Both the position numbers and the translations under genes were made by a program. The notes under the pieces are model-generated. The model did no database searches. It saw only the letters and a program-made list of their open reading frames with translations, and was not told the DNA's origin. DNA of 64,000 nt from contig NZ_CP040753.1 in the NCBI RefSeq assembly GCF_006064855.1, forward strand, positions 1,116,001 to 1,180,000, given 5' to 3'. Numbering within the stretch: the stretch's first letter is position 1; each line of letters starts with the position of its first letter. The DNA comes from Sulfitobacter sp. BSw21498 (GTDB taxonomy: Bacteria > Pseudomonadota > Alphaproteobacteria > Rhodobacterales > Rhodobacteraceae). Of this stretch, positions 1 to 8,506 are shown piece by piece.

Positions 1-222
1 GACCTGACCGTCAGCATCGATCCAGTACCACATTGACGGCTCGAACGTGTCGCCATTGGGGGTGACCGGCGTGCCGTCTGGCACTGCAGGGTTCATCGCG
101 GCGTTCGACGCCTGCGGGAAGCCAAAGGCAACACCAACGGCAGTCATGGACACAAGGAACCCACGGCGGGACATCTGTGGTTGCGTGTCTGCGCCTGTGA
201 GGCGGGAAATCAAATTAGCCAT
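1..222 (-). CDS. Molybdopterin-dependent dehydrogenase large subunit, N-terminal part (cut by window edge)
   Basis: Only the first 74 codons are in the window, so the domain content is mostly unseen. The protein begins with about 17 polar residues followed by SRRGFLVS (RR at 19-20) and a hydrophobic stretch. This is a twin-arginine signal, as in periplasmic large subunits of the isoquinoline 1-oxidoreductase/aldehyde dehydrogenase group of the xanthine oxidase family. The ATG overlaps the stop of the upstream [2Fe-2S] subunit by 8 bases, so the two are translationally coupled. The family assignment rests on this pairing, the Tat signal and the order small subunit then large subunit. The substrate cannot be told from this fragment. 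Confidence 0.7.
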   Translation of the reverse strand, partial: MANLISRLTGADTQPQMSRRGFLVSMTAVGVAFGFPQASNAAMNPAVPDGTPVTPNGDTFEPSMWYWIDADGQV

Positions 223-685
223 TGTCGGAGCCTCCCATAGCGGTGGCGGCATCGCGCACGGCTTGACGGATACGGGTATAGGTCATGCAGCGGCACAGAT
301 TGCCGGTCATCACCGCGTCGATGTCGTCATCGCTGGGGTTGGGCGTGTCTTGCAACAAAGACGCCGCCTGCATGATCTGGCCGGACTGGCAGTAACCACA
401 CTGGGGCACCCGCAGGTTGCGCCATGCTTCTTGCACAGGGTGGCTGCCGTTTTCGTCCAACCCTTCGATTGTCGTGACTTTCAGTCCTTCGACGTCGGAA
501 AGATAGGTGATGCAGGACCGAACGGCAGCGCCGTCGATGTGTACGGTACATGCGCCACACGCGCCGATGCCGCAGCCAAACTTGGTCCCTGTCAGGCCGA
601 TCTCGTCACGGATCGCCCACAACAGGGGCGTATCCGGCTCTGCGTCGACAGAAACCTGCCGTCCGTTTAATTCGAATTCAATCAT
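215..685 (-). CDS. (2Fe-2S)-binding small subunit of a molybdenum hydroxylase (IorA-like)
   Basis: 156 aa, the usual length for the electron-transfer subunit of xanthine oxidase-family enzymes. A plant-type [2Fe-2S] domain carries Cys 38, 43, 46 and 58 (CGIGACGAC). A helical [2Fe-2S] domain carries Cys 96 and 99 (CGYC) and 131 and 133 (CRC). It passes electrons from the molybdenum site of the partner subunit to an external acceptor. It has no signal peptide, so it would be exported by riding on the Tat signal of its partner, as known for two-subunit members of the family. No FAD subunit is seen beside it, which fits the two-subunit IorAB type. A promoter and a TetR-like palindrome lie just upstream. 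Confidence 0.88.
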   Translation of the reverse strand: MIEFELNGRQVSVDAEPDTPLLWAIRDEIGLTGTKFGCGIGACGACTVHIDGAAVRSCITYLSDVEGLKVTTIEGLDENGSHPVQEAWRNLRVPQCGYCQSGQIMQAASLLQDTPNPSDDDIDAVMTGNLCRCMTYTRIRQAVRDAATAMGGSDNG

Positions 686-1009
686 TAAGTCGTTGTCCCT
701 TGGGTAAATTATGCCTAGGCGGAGCGCGCGTATAGCAGCGTTGACTGGACGGTCAATATAAGTTTCATGCCACCATTTTACAGGTGCCGCCCCAGCTGAT
801 CACGAAATTGTCAGACGTCAATGCGCCACACGCGTTTGCCGATCTTACACGGAACACGCGTTTCGCGAAAGATAATTTCGCCCCACCTTCATGCTAGCAC
901 GATCTCTGACAGTCCGATCAGCGCTTGTTAGTCCGCGGGCCGGCAGGTACTGCCCCCCTAATCACCGGAGCGTATCATGCACTGCGGTCACCAAGGGTTC
1001 GGGAACGTC
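686..1009. other. 324-bp divergent intergenic region
   Basis: It separates the minus-strand hydroxylase operon from yaeQ. Apart from the promoter/operator at 729-756 I see no gene, no strong terminator and no repeat. The part from 800 to 976 is plain sequence without a clear promoter for yaeQ. Confidence 0.6.
729..756 (-). promoter_or_regulatory. Promoter with TetR-like operator for the (2Fe-2S)/molybdenum hydroxylase operon
   Basis: Read on the minus strand, TTGACC (751-756) and TATACG (729-734) are separated by 16 bases. They form a plausible sigma70 promoter about 45 bases before the ATG at 685. The -35 box lies inside an inverted repeat at 741-756, TTGACTG-GA-CGGTCAA, whose arms match at 6 of 7 positions. 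Its form resembles TetR-family operators. No TetR gene is in the window next to it, so the regulator is unknown. Confidence 0.45.
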
Positions 1010-1555
1010 ATGGCGCAAAATTCACTGATCTACAAAGTCGAGCTGTCGGTCTCGGATATGGATCGCCATTATTACGAGACGCACAAGCTTACCGTGGCCA
1101 AACACCCCTCTGAAACCGACGAACGTTTGATGGTGCGATTGTTGGCCTATGCGTTGAATGCCCACGAGCATCTGGAGATGACCAAAGGCCTGTCGACCGA
1201 CAGCGAACCTGATATCTGGCAAAAAAGCCTCAGCGACGAGATCGACGTTTGGGTCGCTCTTGGTTTGCCCAGCGAAAAGATCATCCGCCAGTCCTGTAAC
1301 AAGGCCGAGCGGGTGGTCCTATACCCTTATGGCGGCAAAACCGCAGAGGTCTGGTGGGACAAAACCCGCAACGGCACTGCGCGGTTTGACAATCTTGTGG
1401 TGGTCAACCTGGCAGAGGGCGACACTGCCGCGCTCGCTAAACTTGCCAGCCGCGCGATGAAGCTGCAGGTCCATATTCAAGATGGTGATGTCATGGTCAG
1501 CGTGGATGATAGTGTTGTCTACCTTACGCCGACGCTCTGGAAAGACGCCGCCTGA
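1010..1555 (+). CDS. YaeQ family protein
   Basis: 181 aa. The start at 1010 is chosen over an upstream in-frame ATG at 977 because family members begin just before the conserved IYKVEL and DMDRHYYE segments (residues 6-25 here). Other family hallmarks present are a PSETDERLMVRLLAYAL block and the central DLW/EIDVWVALGLP and WWDK segments. YaeQ proteins have a PD-(D/E)XK nuclease-like fold. Their cellular role is not settled, and an early claim of a haemolysin-related transcription role is not secure. The gene stands alone and is followed by a hairpin at 1617-1643. Confidence 0.85.
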   Translation: MAQNSLIYKVELSVSDMDRHYYETHKLTVAKHPSETDERLMVRLLAYALNAHEHLEMTKGLSTDSEPDIWQKSLSDEIDVWVALGLPSEKIIRQSCNKAERVVLYPYGGKTAEVWWDKTRNGTARFDNLVVVNLAEGDTAALAKLASRAMKLQVHIQDGDVMVSVDDSVVYLTPTLWKDAA

Positions 1556-1616
1556 CGCGCCACTGCCGCACCTGTCACCCCGCCTCATCGCCTCGTCTCG
1601 GTACTCAAGTTTAAAC

Positions 1617-1643
1617 AAAGCCCACCCCCCTATGGGGTGCTTT
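1617..1643 (+). terminator. Terminator-like hairpin after yaeQ
   Basis: AAAG and CACCCC (1617-1620, 1623-1628) pair with GGGGTG and CTTT (1634-1643), with a two-base bulge and a short loop. The stem ends in a T-containing tail. Confidence 0.5.
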
Positions 1644-1756
1644 CGTATGCGCCACAGCTTTGCACATAAAAACACTTGGCATCCCCGGTTTGACCGCTAC
1701 CTTGATCCTCAACTTCCGCACGATCATCGAAAGCCACATCAAGGAGCCTGCATCCC

Positions 1757-2671
1757 ATGACGAATTTCCTCCGCGTATCCGTATCCGCCGCGACCCTCAC
1801 CGCCGCGCTTGCCACCTCGGCAGCTGCTGACATCACCGTATCTTCCAAGATCGACACCGAAGGCGGGTTGTTGGGCAATGTCATTGCGCTTGCGCTTGAA
1901 GACGCGGGCCTGCCAGTCGAGCGTCGTTTGCAGTTGGGCGGCACGCAAGTTGTCCGCGAGGCGCTGCTGTCCGGTCAGATCGACATTTACCCTGAATACA
2001 CTGGCAACGCGGCGTTCTTTTTCAATGAGGCCGAAAGCGACGTTTGGAAAGACGCCAAAGCCGGCCATGCCCGCGCCGCTGAACTGGACGCCGACCAAAA
2101 CGACGTGACATGGCTGACCTCTGCCCCTGCAAATAACACATGGGCGATTGCCGTTACCGGTCCCGTGGCCGAAGAAAATGCCCTGAAAACCATGTCCGAT
2201 TTTGGCGCGTGGGTGGCGCAGGGCGGCACGGTCAAACTGGCCGCCTCGACCGAATTTGTGTCGTCCCCCGCGGTGCTGCCGGCCATGCAAGACACCTATG
2301 GGTTCGAGCTGAATTCTGATCAGACGGTTATCCTGTCCGGCGGGGATACGGCTGCGACCATCCAAGCCGCAGCGCGCGGTACGTCGGGTGTGAATGCGGC
2401 GATGGTCTATGGCACCGATGGTGGCGTCGGCGCAACGGGCCTTGTGGTGATGGAAGACGATAAAGGCGTGCAACCCGTCTATGAACCCGCCCCGATCATC
2501 CGCGCCGAGGTGCTGGCGGAATACCCGTCCATCCCCGAGGTGCTGAACCCGATCTTTGAAGGGCTGGACATGGCGACGCTGCAAAAGCTGAACGGTCGTA
2601 TCCAAGTCGGTGGCGAACCGGCAGAGGCCGTGGCGCGTGATTACCTCACCCAAGCCGGGGTGCTGGACTGA
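1757..2671 (+). CDS. yehZ: Glycine betaine/choline-type ABC transporter substrate-binding protein (YehZ/OsmF-like)
   Basis: 304 aa with a Sec signal peptide ending near AAAD (about residue 24), then an OpuAC-type periplasmic binding domain. The segments SSKIDTEGGLLGNVIALAL, GGTQVVREALLSGQIDIYPEYTGN and the late EVLAEYPSIPEVL are typical of the quaternary-ammonium binder group. It captures an osmoprotectant-like solute in the periplasm and hands it to the permeases that follow. Gene order binder, long permease, ATPase, short permease matches E. coli yehZYXW, a system known for low affinity for betaine, so the true ligand is uncertain. AAGGAG lies a few bases before the ATG. Confidence 0.88.
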   Translation: MTNFLRVSVSAATLTAALATSAAADITVSSKIDTEGGLLGNVIALALEDAGLPVERRLQLGGTQVVREALLSGQIDIYPEYTGNAAFFFNEAESDVWKDAKAGHARAAELDADQNDVTWLTSAPANNTWAIAVTGPVAEENALKTMSDFGAWVAQGGTVKLAASTEFVSSPAVLPAMQDTYGFELNSDQTVILSGGDTAATIQAAARGTSGVNAAMVYGTDGGVGATGLVVMEDDKGVQPVYEPAPIIRAEVLAEYPSIPEVLNPIFEGLDMATLQKLNGRIQVGGEPAEAVARDYLTQAGVLD

Positions 2672-2688
2672 TCCGCGGCACAGTAACC

Positions 2689-3855
2689 TTGCAGGCCCCT
2701 CGGGCGCGATTTTCTGCGCCGGGGGTTCTGTTTGCTATCCTGGGGGGCGCAGCACTGCTGGCCCCCTTTATGACATTGGCCGCGAACCGCATTGTCGCGG
2801 GCGACGCGGTTCCGATCTGGTCGGTGGTGTCGCCGGGACAGACAGCGCTTGGTCTGGGGGCAGTCTTGCTTGGGCTTGCACTTGGTGTGAATGCGGGGCG
2901 TGCTGGCCTTCGGATGGTGGGGCCTCTGATCGGGTTGGCCGGTCTGTTGTGGCTTGTCATTCAAGGCGCACCTGTGCTGCTGGATGGCGCTGGCGATTAT
3001 GCTCGCGTCTCTCCGGCGGCGGGGTTCTGGTGTCTGCTGGTAATCTTTGCCCTGCTCATGGCCGATGCGATCACAGCGCTGAAACCGGGGCCCTACCAGC
3101 GCGCACTATTGTTGGCCGCCGTATTGGCAGCCTTGGCAGCGGTGCTGGGATCAGGTGTGTTGTCGCCGCTGTCCGTCATGCAGGAATTCTCTGCCCGCCG
3201 CGACGCTTTCGCCAGCGAGGCAACCCGTCACCTTTGGCTGGCCTTCGGCTCGCTTGGGATGGCTGGCATTATCGGCTTTCCCCTCGGCGTGCTGGGTCAC
3301 CGCAAGCCCGCCCTACGCGGCGCAATACTGCCGGTGCTCAGTTTTCTTCAAACCATCCCCTCGCTCGCCATGTTCGGGCTGATGATACCGCTGCTCGGTT
3401 GGGTCGGTGCCACGGTGCCCGGTGCACGTAGCATTGGGATTGCAGGCATCGGATTTGCCCCTGCTTTCGTGGCGCTGGTCCTTTATTCGCTGCTGCCTGT
3501 GGTCGGCAACACCGTGGCCGGTCTGGCCGCAACGCCCGCACAGGCGCTGGACGCCGCACGCGGGATAGGGATGACGGCGGGGCAGCGGTTGTGGCGCGTT
3601 GAACTGCCCATCGGCCTGCCCGTGATCCTGACTGGTCTGCGCATCGTGCTGGTGCAAAACATCGGGCTAGCGGTGATTGCGGGGCTGATCGGCGGCGGCG
3701 GCTTTGGGACTTTCGTGTTCCAGGGGCTGAACCAGACCGCCACTGACCTGATCCTGCTCGGCGCGCTGCCCACAGTCGCGCTGGCCCTGACGGCGGCCAT
3801 TGTAATGGATATTCTGGTCGACCTGACCCGACGCCTCCCCAAGGAGACCCCATGA
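2689..3855 (+). CDS. yehY: ABC transporter permease, long type (YehY-like)
   Basis: 388 aa starting at a TTG codon, because no ATG lies near the conserved start. The N-terminal half (about 1-160) has several extra membrane helices not found in ordinary OpuAB-type permeases. The C-terminal half holds the binding-protein-dependent transport domain with the EAA-type loop (ALDAARGIGMTAGQRLWRVELP, about 285-306) that contacts the ATPase. Length and architecture match YehY (about 385 aa). The stop overlaps the next start as ATGA. It pairs with the short permease at 4784 to form the membrane channel. Confidence 0.87.
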   Translation: MQAPRARFSAPGVLFAILGGAALLAPFMTLAANRIVAGDAVPIWSVVSPGQTALGLGAVLLGLALGVNAGRAGLRMVGPLIGLAGLLWLVIQGAPVLLDGAGDYARVSPAAGFWCLLVIFALLMADAITALKPGPYQRALLLAAVLAALAAVLGSGVLSPLSVMQEFSARRDAFASEATRHLWLAFGSLGMAGIIGFPLGVLGHRKPALRGAILPVLSFLQTIPSLAMFGLMIPLLGWVGATVPGARSIGIAGIGFAPAFVALVLYSLLPVVGNTVAGLAATPAQALDAARGIGMTAGQRLWRVELPIGLPVILTGLRIVLVQNIGLAVIAGLIGGGGFGTFVFQGLNQTATDLILLGALPTVALALTAAIVMDILVDLTRRLPKETP

Positions 3856-4787
3856 TAGAGATCGACAATATCACCAAAATCTACGACAGCGCCCGCGCCG
3901 TCGATGGCGTGTCGATGACGATTGATACCGGCACGATCACGGTCATCGTCGGCACCTCTGGCTCGGGCAAAACGACGCTGCTGCGGCTGATCAACCGGCT
4001 GGAAGAACCCACCTCGGGCGAGGTGCGGATCAACGGGCAATCAACGCTGGACGTCAAACCGCATATCCTGCGGCGGCGCATCGGCTATGCCATTCAAGGG
4101 CACGGGCTGTTCCCGCATCACACGGTCGCGCGCAACATCGGCGCAGTGCCGCAACTGCTAGGCTGGACCCGCGACAAGATCGACGCCCGCGTGGATGAAC
4201 TGCTTGATCTCTTTTCCATGGCCCCACAGGATTTCCGCAACCGGTATCCATCAGAGCTGTCTGGCGGGCAGCAGCAACGCGTTGGCGTCGCACGCGCGCT
4301 GGCCTCGCGGCCCGACCTGATCCTGATGGACGAACCTTTCGGCGCGCTTGACCCGATCATCCGCACCCGTGCGCAAGAGGACCTGCGCCGCATCCAGCAA
4401 GCGCTCGGGTCGACGATCATCCTCGTGACCCATGATATGGAGGAAGCCATTCGCCTGGGCGACCGCGTGGCCGTGATGGATGGCGGCAAGCTGGTGCAAT
4501 ACGCAACCCCTGCGGATATTATCACCCATCCTGCGACCGATTTCGTCGCCGATATGGTCGGTGATGTGGAACGCCCCCTGCGGCTGCTTTCCCTCACCCC
4601 TCTGGCGGATGTGATAGAGGACGGCCCCGCCAGCGGCACGCCCCTGCCCCCCGATGCCAATCTGCGCGACGCACTGTCGGCCTGTCTGTGGACCGGACGC
4701 AGCGCGGTGCCGATCAGCGACAATGGCAAGGTGATCGGCCGCGTGACGCTGGACGCCATCCGCGCGCGGGCCGAGGTACACGCATGA
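3852..4787 (+). CDS. yehX: ABC transporter ATPase (YehX-like)
   Basis: 311 aa. It has Walker A GTSGSGKT (34-41), Q-loop Gln 82, signature LSGGQ (136-140), Walker B LILMDE (156-161), and the H-loop in THDMEEA. After about residue 240 a tail resembles a single degraded CBS-like unit (RDALSACLWTGRSAVPISDNGKVIG). OpuAA/ProV-type ATPases use CBS modules for ionic-strength sensing, so this tail may be a remnant of that function (inference). It powers the yeh-type transporter and overlaps both neighbours by 4 bases. Confidence 0.9.
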   Translation: MIEIDNITKIYDSARAVDGVSMTIDTGTITVIVGTSGSGKTTLLRLINRLEEPTSGEVRINGQSTLDVKPHILRRRIGYAIQGHGLFPHHTVARNIGAVPQLLGWTRDKIDARVDELLDLFSMAPQDFRNRYPSELSGGQQQRVGVARALASRPDLILMDEPFGALDPIIRTRAQEDLRRIQQALGSTIILVTHDMEEAIRLGDRVAVMDGGKLVQYATPADIITHPATDFVADMVGDVERPLRLLSLTPLADVIEDGPASGTPLPPDANLRDALSACLWTGRSAVPISDNGKVIGRVTLDAIRARAEVHA

Positions 4788-5518
4788 CAGCGGGCAATCT
4801 GCTGCGTCTTGGGTTGCTGGGTCTGCTGCTCGCACTGGTCCTGCGTCCCGACTGGTTCGCGCCGCTCTTTGCGCCGCTGGCCCCTGCGGGCGGCCCGGTG
4901 ATCTATGCGCGCAGCTCTCTGCTGTCACTATCTCTCAGCCATTTGGGGCTGGTGGCCCTTGCTTCCGTCGCGGCGACGCTGGTGGCGGTGACGTTGGCGA
5001 TCTTTGTCACTCGTCCCGTCGGCGCGTCTTTCCTGCCGCTGTCGCGCACGATCACCAACATCGGGCAGACCTTCCCCCCCGTCGCCGTACTGGCGCTGGC
5101 CGTGCCTGCCTTGGGCTTCGGGGCGGGGCCGACACTGGTGGCGCTATTTTTGTACGGGCTGCTGCCGATCTTTGAAAACGCGATCACCGCCCTATCAACC
5201 CTGCCCCCCGCCACGATGGAGGCCGCACGCGGCATGGGTCTGAACCGCTGGCAACGCCTGTGGCGCGTGGAGCTTCCGCTCGCCCTGCCCGTGATCCTGA
5301 CCGGCATCCGACTGTCTGTCGTTATCGCCCTTGGCACAGCGACGATCGGGTCAACCGTTGCCGCACGCACGTTGGGCGAGGTGATCATCGCTGGCCTGCT
5401 GACCAATAACACCGCATACGTGCTGCAAGGCGGGCTGATCGTGGGGCTCTTTGCGGTGCTGATCTATGACGCGATGGCGCAGCTTGAACGCTATCTTACC
5501 GCTCGCATGGGGGGCTGA
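4784..5518 (+). CDS. yehW: ABC transporter permease, short type (YehW-like)
   Basis: 244 aa. The start at 4784 (ATGACAGCG) overlaps the ATPase stop. An in-frame start at 4688 would run through the ATPase gene and is rejected. It has about six membrane segments and the EAA loop TMEAARGMGLNRWQRLWRVELP at about 146-167, nearly the same as in the long permease, which points to a shared ATPase. Length matches YehW (243 aa). It completes the four-gene transporter. Confidence 0.88.
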   Translation: MTAGNLLRLGLLGLLLALVLRPDWFAPLFAPLAPAGGPVIYARSSLLSLSLSHLGLVALASVAATLVAVTLAIFVTRPVGASFLPLSRTITNIGQTFPPVAVLALAVPALGFGAGPTLVALFLYGLLPIFENAITALSTLPPATMEAARGMGLNRWQRLWRVELPLALPVILTGIRLSVVIALGTATIGSTVAARTLGEVIIAGLLTNNTAYVLQGGLIVGLFAVLIYDAMAQLERYLTARMGG

Positions 5519-5606
5519 TCTGCGCCGCGAACCCACCCGAGTGGAAGCTTGCCGATACCACCCCCGCGCAATTGCGCCCCCTGCTCAAGACTTGTATCAA
5601 TCGCCT

Positions 5607-6257
5607 ATGATCCGACAGCTTGCACCCTTTCTCCTCATCCTGTGGGCCGCGCCCCTTACGGCGCACCCTCATGTCTTTATTGACACGCAGCTTGCCCTTG
5701 TCGCCGATGACCAAGGACAGCTGACCCATGTGCGCGTGACATGGCAATATGACGCGCTTTATTCCCTGTTGGTAACCGAGGATATGGGCCTTGATGCTGA
5801 CGGTGACGGCGTCCTGACCAAGGCGGAACTTGCCGCGCTGAACGGCTTTGACATGCAGTGGGTTGACGGGTTCAACGGCGATCTGGTGGTCAGCACCGAG
5901 GCGGTAAACATTCCGCTTTCCGGTCCAACCGAGATTGCGACGCAATTCGACGCCGGACAGATCACCACCTCGCATCTGCGTGCGCTTGAGACGCCTGTTT
6001 CAGCCGGCACAGCGATCACGATCAAACCCTATGATGCGACCTACTACACCGCCTACGACATCACGACTAAAATAGACATCGCGCAGGCCCCGAGCTGCCG
6101 CGCCCGTGTCGAAATGCCGAACGTCAGCGCCACAATGGAGGCGCTTCAACAGCAGCTTGCCCAGCTTGACGCCCAAAGCGATCCGGCGGACGCAGGCCTA
6201 CCGGATATTGGCGCGCAGATGGCCCCCACGGTGAACGTCTCATGCGCCGCGCCCTGA
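5607..6257 (+). CDS. DUF1007 periplasmic protein, partner of a metal transporter
   Basis: 216 aa from the ATG at 5607, where the product begins with a clear signal peptide (MIRQLAPFLLILWAAPLTA). The longer reading frame from 5466 lacks this signal at its start. The mature N-terminus begins HPHVF, the conserved His-containing motif of DUF1007. An EF-hand-like stretch DADGDGVLTKAEL lies at about 70-82. DUF1007 proteins commonly sit beside NicO/RcnA-type nickel-cobalt permeases, as here, where the next gene overlaps by 16 bases. The family is thought to act as periplasmic metal-handling partners, but the metal is not proven. Confidence 0.82.
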   Translation: MIRQLAPFLLILWAAPLTAHPHVFIDTQLALVADDQGQLTHVRVTWQYDALYSLLVTEDMGLDADGDGVLTKAELAALNGFDMQWVDGFNGDLVVSTEAVNIPLSGPTEIATQFDAGQITTSHLRALETPVSAGTAITIKPYDATYYTAYDITTKIDIAQAPSCRARVEMPNVSATMEALQQQLAQLDAQSDPADAGLPDIGAQMAPTVNVSCAAP

Positions 6258-7150
6258 CGGTTATCGCGTCCGCCGTGGTGATCGGCCTCGCCGCGCTGTG
6301 GTGGACTGGCGGGTTCGACCAGCTGGCGCAGTGGGCCGCGACCCATCAACGGGAGTTTCAAAACAGCATCGCGCTATCGCTGCGGGCCGTGCGCGCAGGC
6401 CAGCCAGAGGCAGTGACCGCGCTGCTATCGGCTTGTTTTGCCTATGGCGTCGTGCATGCAGCTGGCCCTGGTCACGGCAAAGTCCTCATCGGCGGTTATG
6501 GCGCGGCCAAAGCCGTCCCGATGCGCCGCCTGTCGGTGATTACGCTGCTGTCGTCGCTGGGTCAGGCCGTTACGGCGGTGGCGCTGGTCTATACCGGCGT
6601 CAGCCTGCTGCAATTAGGGCGCGAACGTATGATTTCGGTGACAGAGGCGATTATGGCGCCCGTCAGCTATGGCGCGATTGCCTGTGTTGGGCTGTGGCTG
6701 TTCTGGCGTGGGCTGCGCCATTTCCGCGCGACAATGCTCGCGTCGCAGGGTGACCATGACCACTCTCATGATCAAGATGGCATCTGCGCCACCTGCGGCC
6801 ACGCGCATGGGCCCACGGCAGAACAGGTGCAAAATGCGACCACGCTGCGCGAAACGCTTGTGCTGATCGCCTCTATCGCGATCCGCCCCTGCACCGGCGC
6901 GTTGTTTGTGCTGATTATCACGCTTCAGATGGGGATTGCAGGTGTCGGCATCGCGGGCGCATTCGCGATGGCATTCGGCACAGCGACCATCACCATCGCC
7001 GTGGGCCTAGGGGCCGGCGCACTGCGCGGTGGCGTGTTGGCAGGGTGGGCAAGCACCCCGCGGGCGGCCCAGATTGCGGCTGTGATTGAACTTGCAGCGG
7101 GGCTGTGCGTGGCGTTGCTGGCGGGCGGGCTACTGCTTCGGGCAATCTGA
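6242..7150 (+). CDS. Nickel/cobalt efflux-type permease (NicO/RcnA family)
   Basis: 302 aa with six or more membrane segments. The family motif HAAGPGHGK is at 72-80, and a second conserved stretch, RPCTGALFVL, is at about 214-223. A His/Cys-rich cytoplasmic or periplasmic loop (DHDHSHDQDG followed by CATCGHAHG, about 171-190) is a likely metal ligand site, as in RcnA. It is translationally coupled to the DUF1007 gene. It probably moves Ni(II) or Co(II). Direction of transport is inferred from RcnA homology, and I see no riboswitch or metal-regulator box upstream. Confidence 0.85.
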   Translation: MRRALTVIASAVVIGLAALWWTGGFDQLAQWAATHQREFQNSIALSLRAVRAGQPEAVTALLSACFAYGVVHAAGPGHGKVLIGGYGAAKAVPMRRLSVITLLSSLGQAVTAVALVYTGVSLLQLGRERMISVTEAIMAPVSYGAIACVGLWLFWRGLRHFRATMLASQGDHDHSHDQDGICATCGHAHGPTAEQVQNATTLRETLVLIASIAIRPCTGALFVLIITLQMGIAGVGIAGAFAMAFGTATITIAVGLGAGALRGGVLAGWASTPRAAQIAAVIELAAGLCVALLAGGLLLRAI

Positions 7151-7182
7151 TTTTAACTGCTCGACAAGCAGGGCGGTCAAAA

Positions 7183-7192
7183 CTATCTATAA
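7183..7192 (+). promoter_or_regulatory. BioR box upstream of bioR (autoregulation)
   Basis: CTATCTATAA differs by one base from the alphaproteobacterial BioR signal TTATMKATAA. It lies only three bases before the bioR ATG. BioR bound here would block transcription start or initiation, which implies negative autoregulation (inference). Confidence 0.7.
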
Positions 7193-7195
7193 TTT

Positions 7196-7864
7196 ATGAA
7201 CCAGCCCAAACCAGAAACACACTCCGCCCGGATCGCACGTATTCTGGCGGACCGTATCGTCTCGGGTCAGCTGCCCCCAGGAGCGCGGCTGCGCCAAGAC
7301 CACATCGCGCAGGAGTTCGGCGCAAGCCACGTTCCCGTACGTGAAGCCTTTCGTCTGCTAGAGACCCAAACACTTGCAGAAAGCCTTCCAAGACGCGGAT
7401 TTCGCGTCACTTTTTTCGATATGGCAGAACTGCGCGAGGTCGCCGAGATGCGCGCCAGCCTCGAAGCGCTTGCGCTGCGGCACGCCGCCCCCAATCTGAC
7501 GCCAGATATCTTCGCGAAGGCCCACAAGGCCAACTTACAGGGCGACACAGCCCAGGATGTACATGAATGGGAGGCGGCAAATCGCTGTTTTCACAGAACA
7601 ATTCTTGAACCTTGTCAAATGCCGCGCCTGATGCGGTCGATCGACGATCTGCAAGCAGCAAGCGCACGGTTCATCTTACGTGCATGGCGCACAAACTGGG
7701 AAGCCCGCACCGATCACGACCACCGAAAAATTCTAGAAGCCCTGCGCAAAGGTCAGGTCGATCTGGCCTGCTCTACGCTTTCTCGGCACGTCGGTTGGAT
7801 CGGCAAGCGTTCCCGCACTCTAAAAAATCAAGCTGGAACAGACAGTTCTGAATTTTTTAGATAA
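7196..7864 (+). CDS. bioR: GntR-family biotin repressor BioR
   Basis: 222 aa. It has an N-terminal GntR winged helix (about 10-75; LRQDHIAQEFGASHVPVREAFRLLE) and a C-terminal FCD ligand domain (about 85-210). GntR/FCD proteins are many, so the BioR call rests on context. It directly precedes bioY and bioB, and TTATCTATAA-type boxes stand before both bioR and bioY. BioR is the known biotin regulator of many Alphaproteobacteria that lack the BirA DNA-binding domain. No good Shine-Dalgarno lies before the ATG, and the BioR box occupies that place. Confidence 0.85.
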   Translation: MNQPKPETHSARIARILADRIVSGQLPPGARLRQDHIAQEFGASHVPVREAFRLLETQTLAESLPRRGFRVTFFDMAELREVAEMRASLEALALRHAAPNLTPDIFAKAHKANLQGDTAQDVHEWEAANRCFHRTILEPCQMPRLMRSIDDLQAASARFILRAWRTNWEARTDHDHRKILEALRKGQVDLACSTLSRHVGWIGKRSRTLKNQAGTDSSEFFR

Positions 7865-7874
7865 TTATCTATAA
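7858..7874 (+). promoter_or_regulatory. BioR box upstream of bioY, within a palindrome
   Basis: TTATCTATAA at 7865-7874 matches the BioR signal exactly. It is overlapped by a perfect 14-bp palindrome, TAGATAATTATCTA (7858-7871), which reaches into the last codons of bioR. The site is placed to repress bioYB when biotin is sufficient. Confidence 0.85.
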
Positions 7875-7948
7875 TCTGAATTGCCTCGCGACGCTGCATT
7901 CTTCCTACTGGGATTGAAATGTAAAAAGCTATCGTCGGAGGAAACCAG

Positions 7949-8506
7949 ATGGCACTTGCGATCACATCCCTACCCCGTAACCCGTCCCGCGCGCAGGGGC
8001 TTGGCCTTGCACTTGCAGGGGCTGCGCTCATCACGTTGGGGGCCAAGGTTCAGATCCCGTTCTGGCCTGTACCCATGACGTTGCACACCCTGTCCGTATT
8101 CCTTGTCGCCCTCACCCTGGGCCCACGTCTGGGGCTGGCTGCTATGGCGGCCTACCTCGGGGCTGGCGCGGCGGGGCTGCCCGTATTTTCCGGCACCCCC
8201 GAACGGGGCATCGGCCTAAGCTATATGGTCGGGCCGACGGGCGGGTACCTGCTGGGCTATCTCGTGGCGGCAGGCCTAACCGGCTGGATGGCGATGGGGC
8301 GCGGCTGGATCGGGCGCGTGCTGGCGATGCTGGCGGGTCTTGCAGTTGTCTATGCGGGTGGTCTGGCGTGGCTGTCGCTGTTCGTGCCTGCCCCCAAGCT
8401 GCTGACCGCAGGTCTAACACCCTTTTTGTTGGGTGACCTGATCAAGGTCCTGCTGGCAGCGACACTGATGTCGGGACTGTCCCGTCTGAAAGGGCGCGAT
8501 CAATGA
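7949..8506 (+). CDS. bioY: Biotin transporter BioY
   Basis: 185 aa, six membrane helices, the usual length for the substrate-binding S component of ECF biotin transporters. Family motifs seen are [16 protein letters not shown] (about 33-48), [10 protein letters not shown] (about 70-79) and the glycine-rich [11 protein letters not shown] (about 91-101). No bioM or bioN lies nearby. Solitary BioY is known to work alone or with ECF modules encoded elsewhere. The Shine-Dalgarno GGAGGA stands before the ATG, and the stop overlaps bioB as ATGA. Expression is probably controlled by BioR through the box at 7865-7874. Confidence 0.93.
   Translation: MALAITSLPRNPSRAQGLGLALAGAALITLGAKVQIPFWPVPMTLHTLSVFLVALTLGPRLGLAAMAAYLGAGAAGLPVFSGTPERGIGLSYMVGPTGGYLLGYLVAAGLTGWMAMGRGWIGRVLAMLAGLAVVYAGGLAWLSLFVPAPKLLTAGLTPFLLGDLIKVLLAATLMSGLSRLKGRDQ

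Noticed and set aside
1739..2653. Open frame of 304 codons antisense to the YehZ-like gene
   Set aside because: Same span as the real binding-protein gene, no start signal, no recognisable motif.
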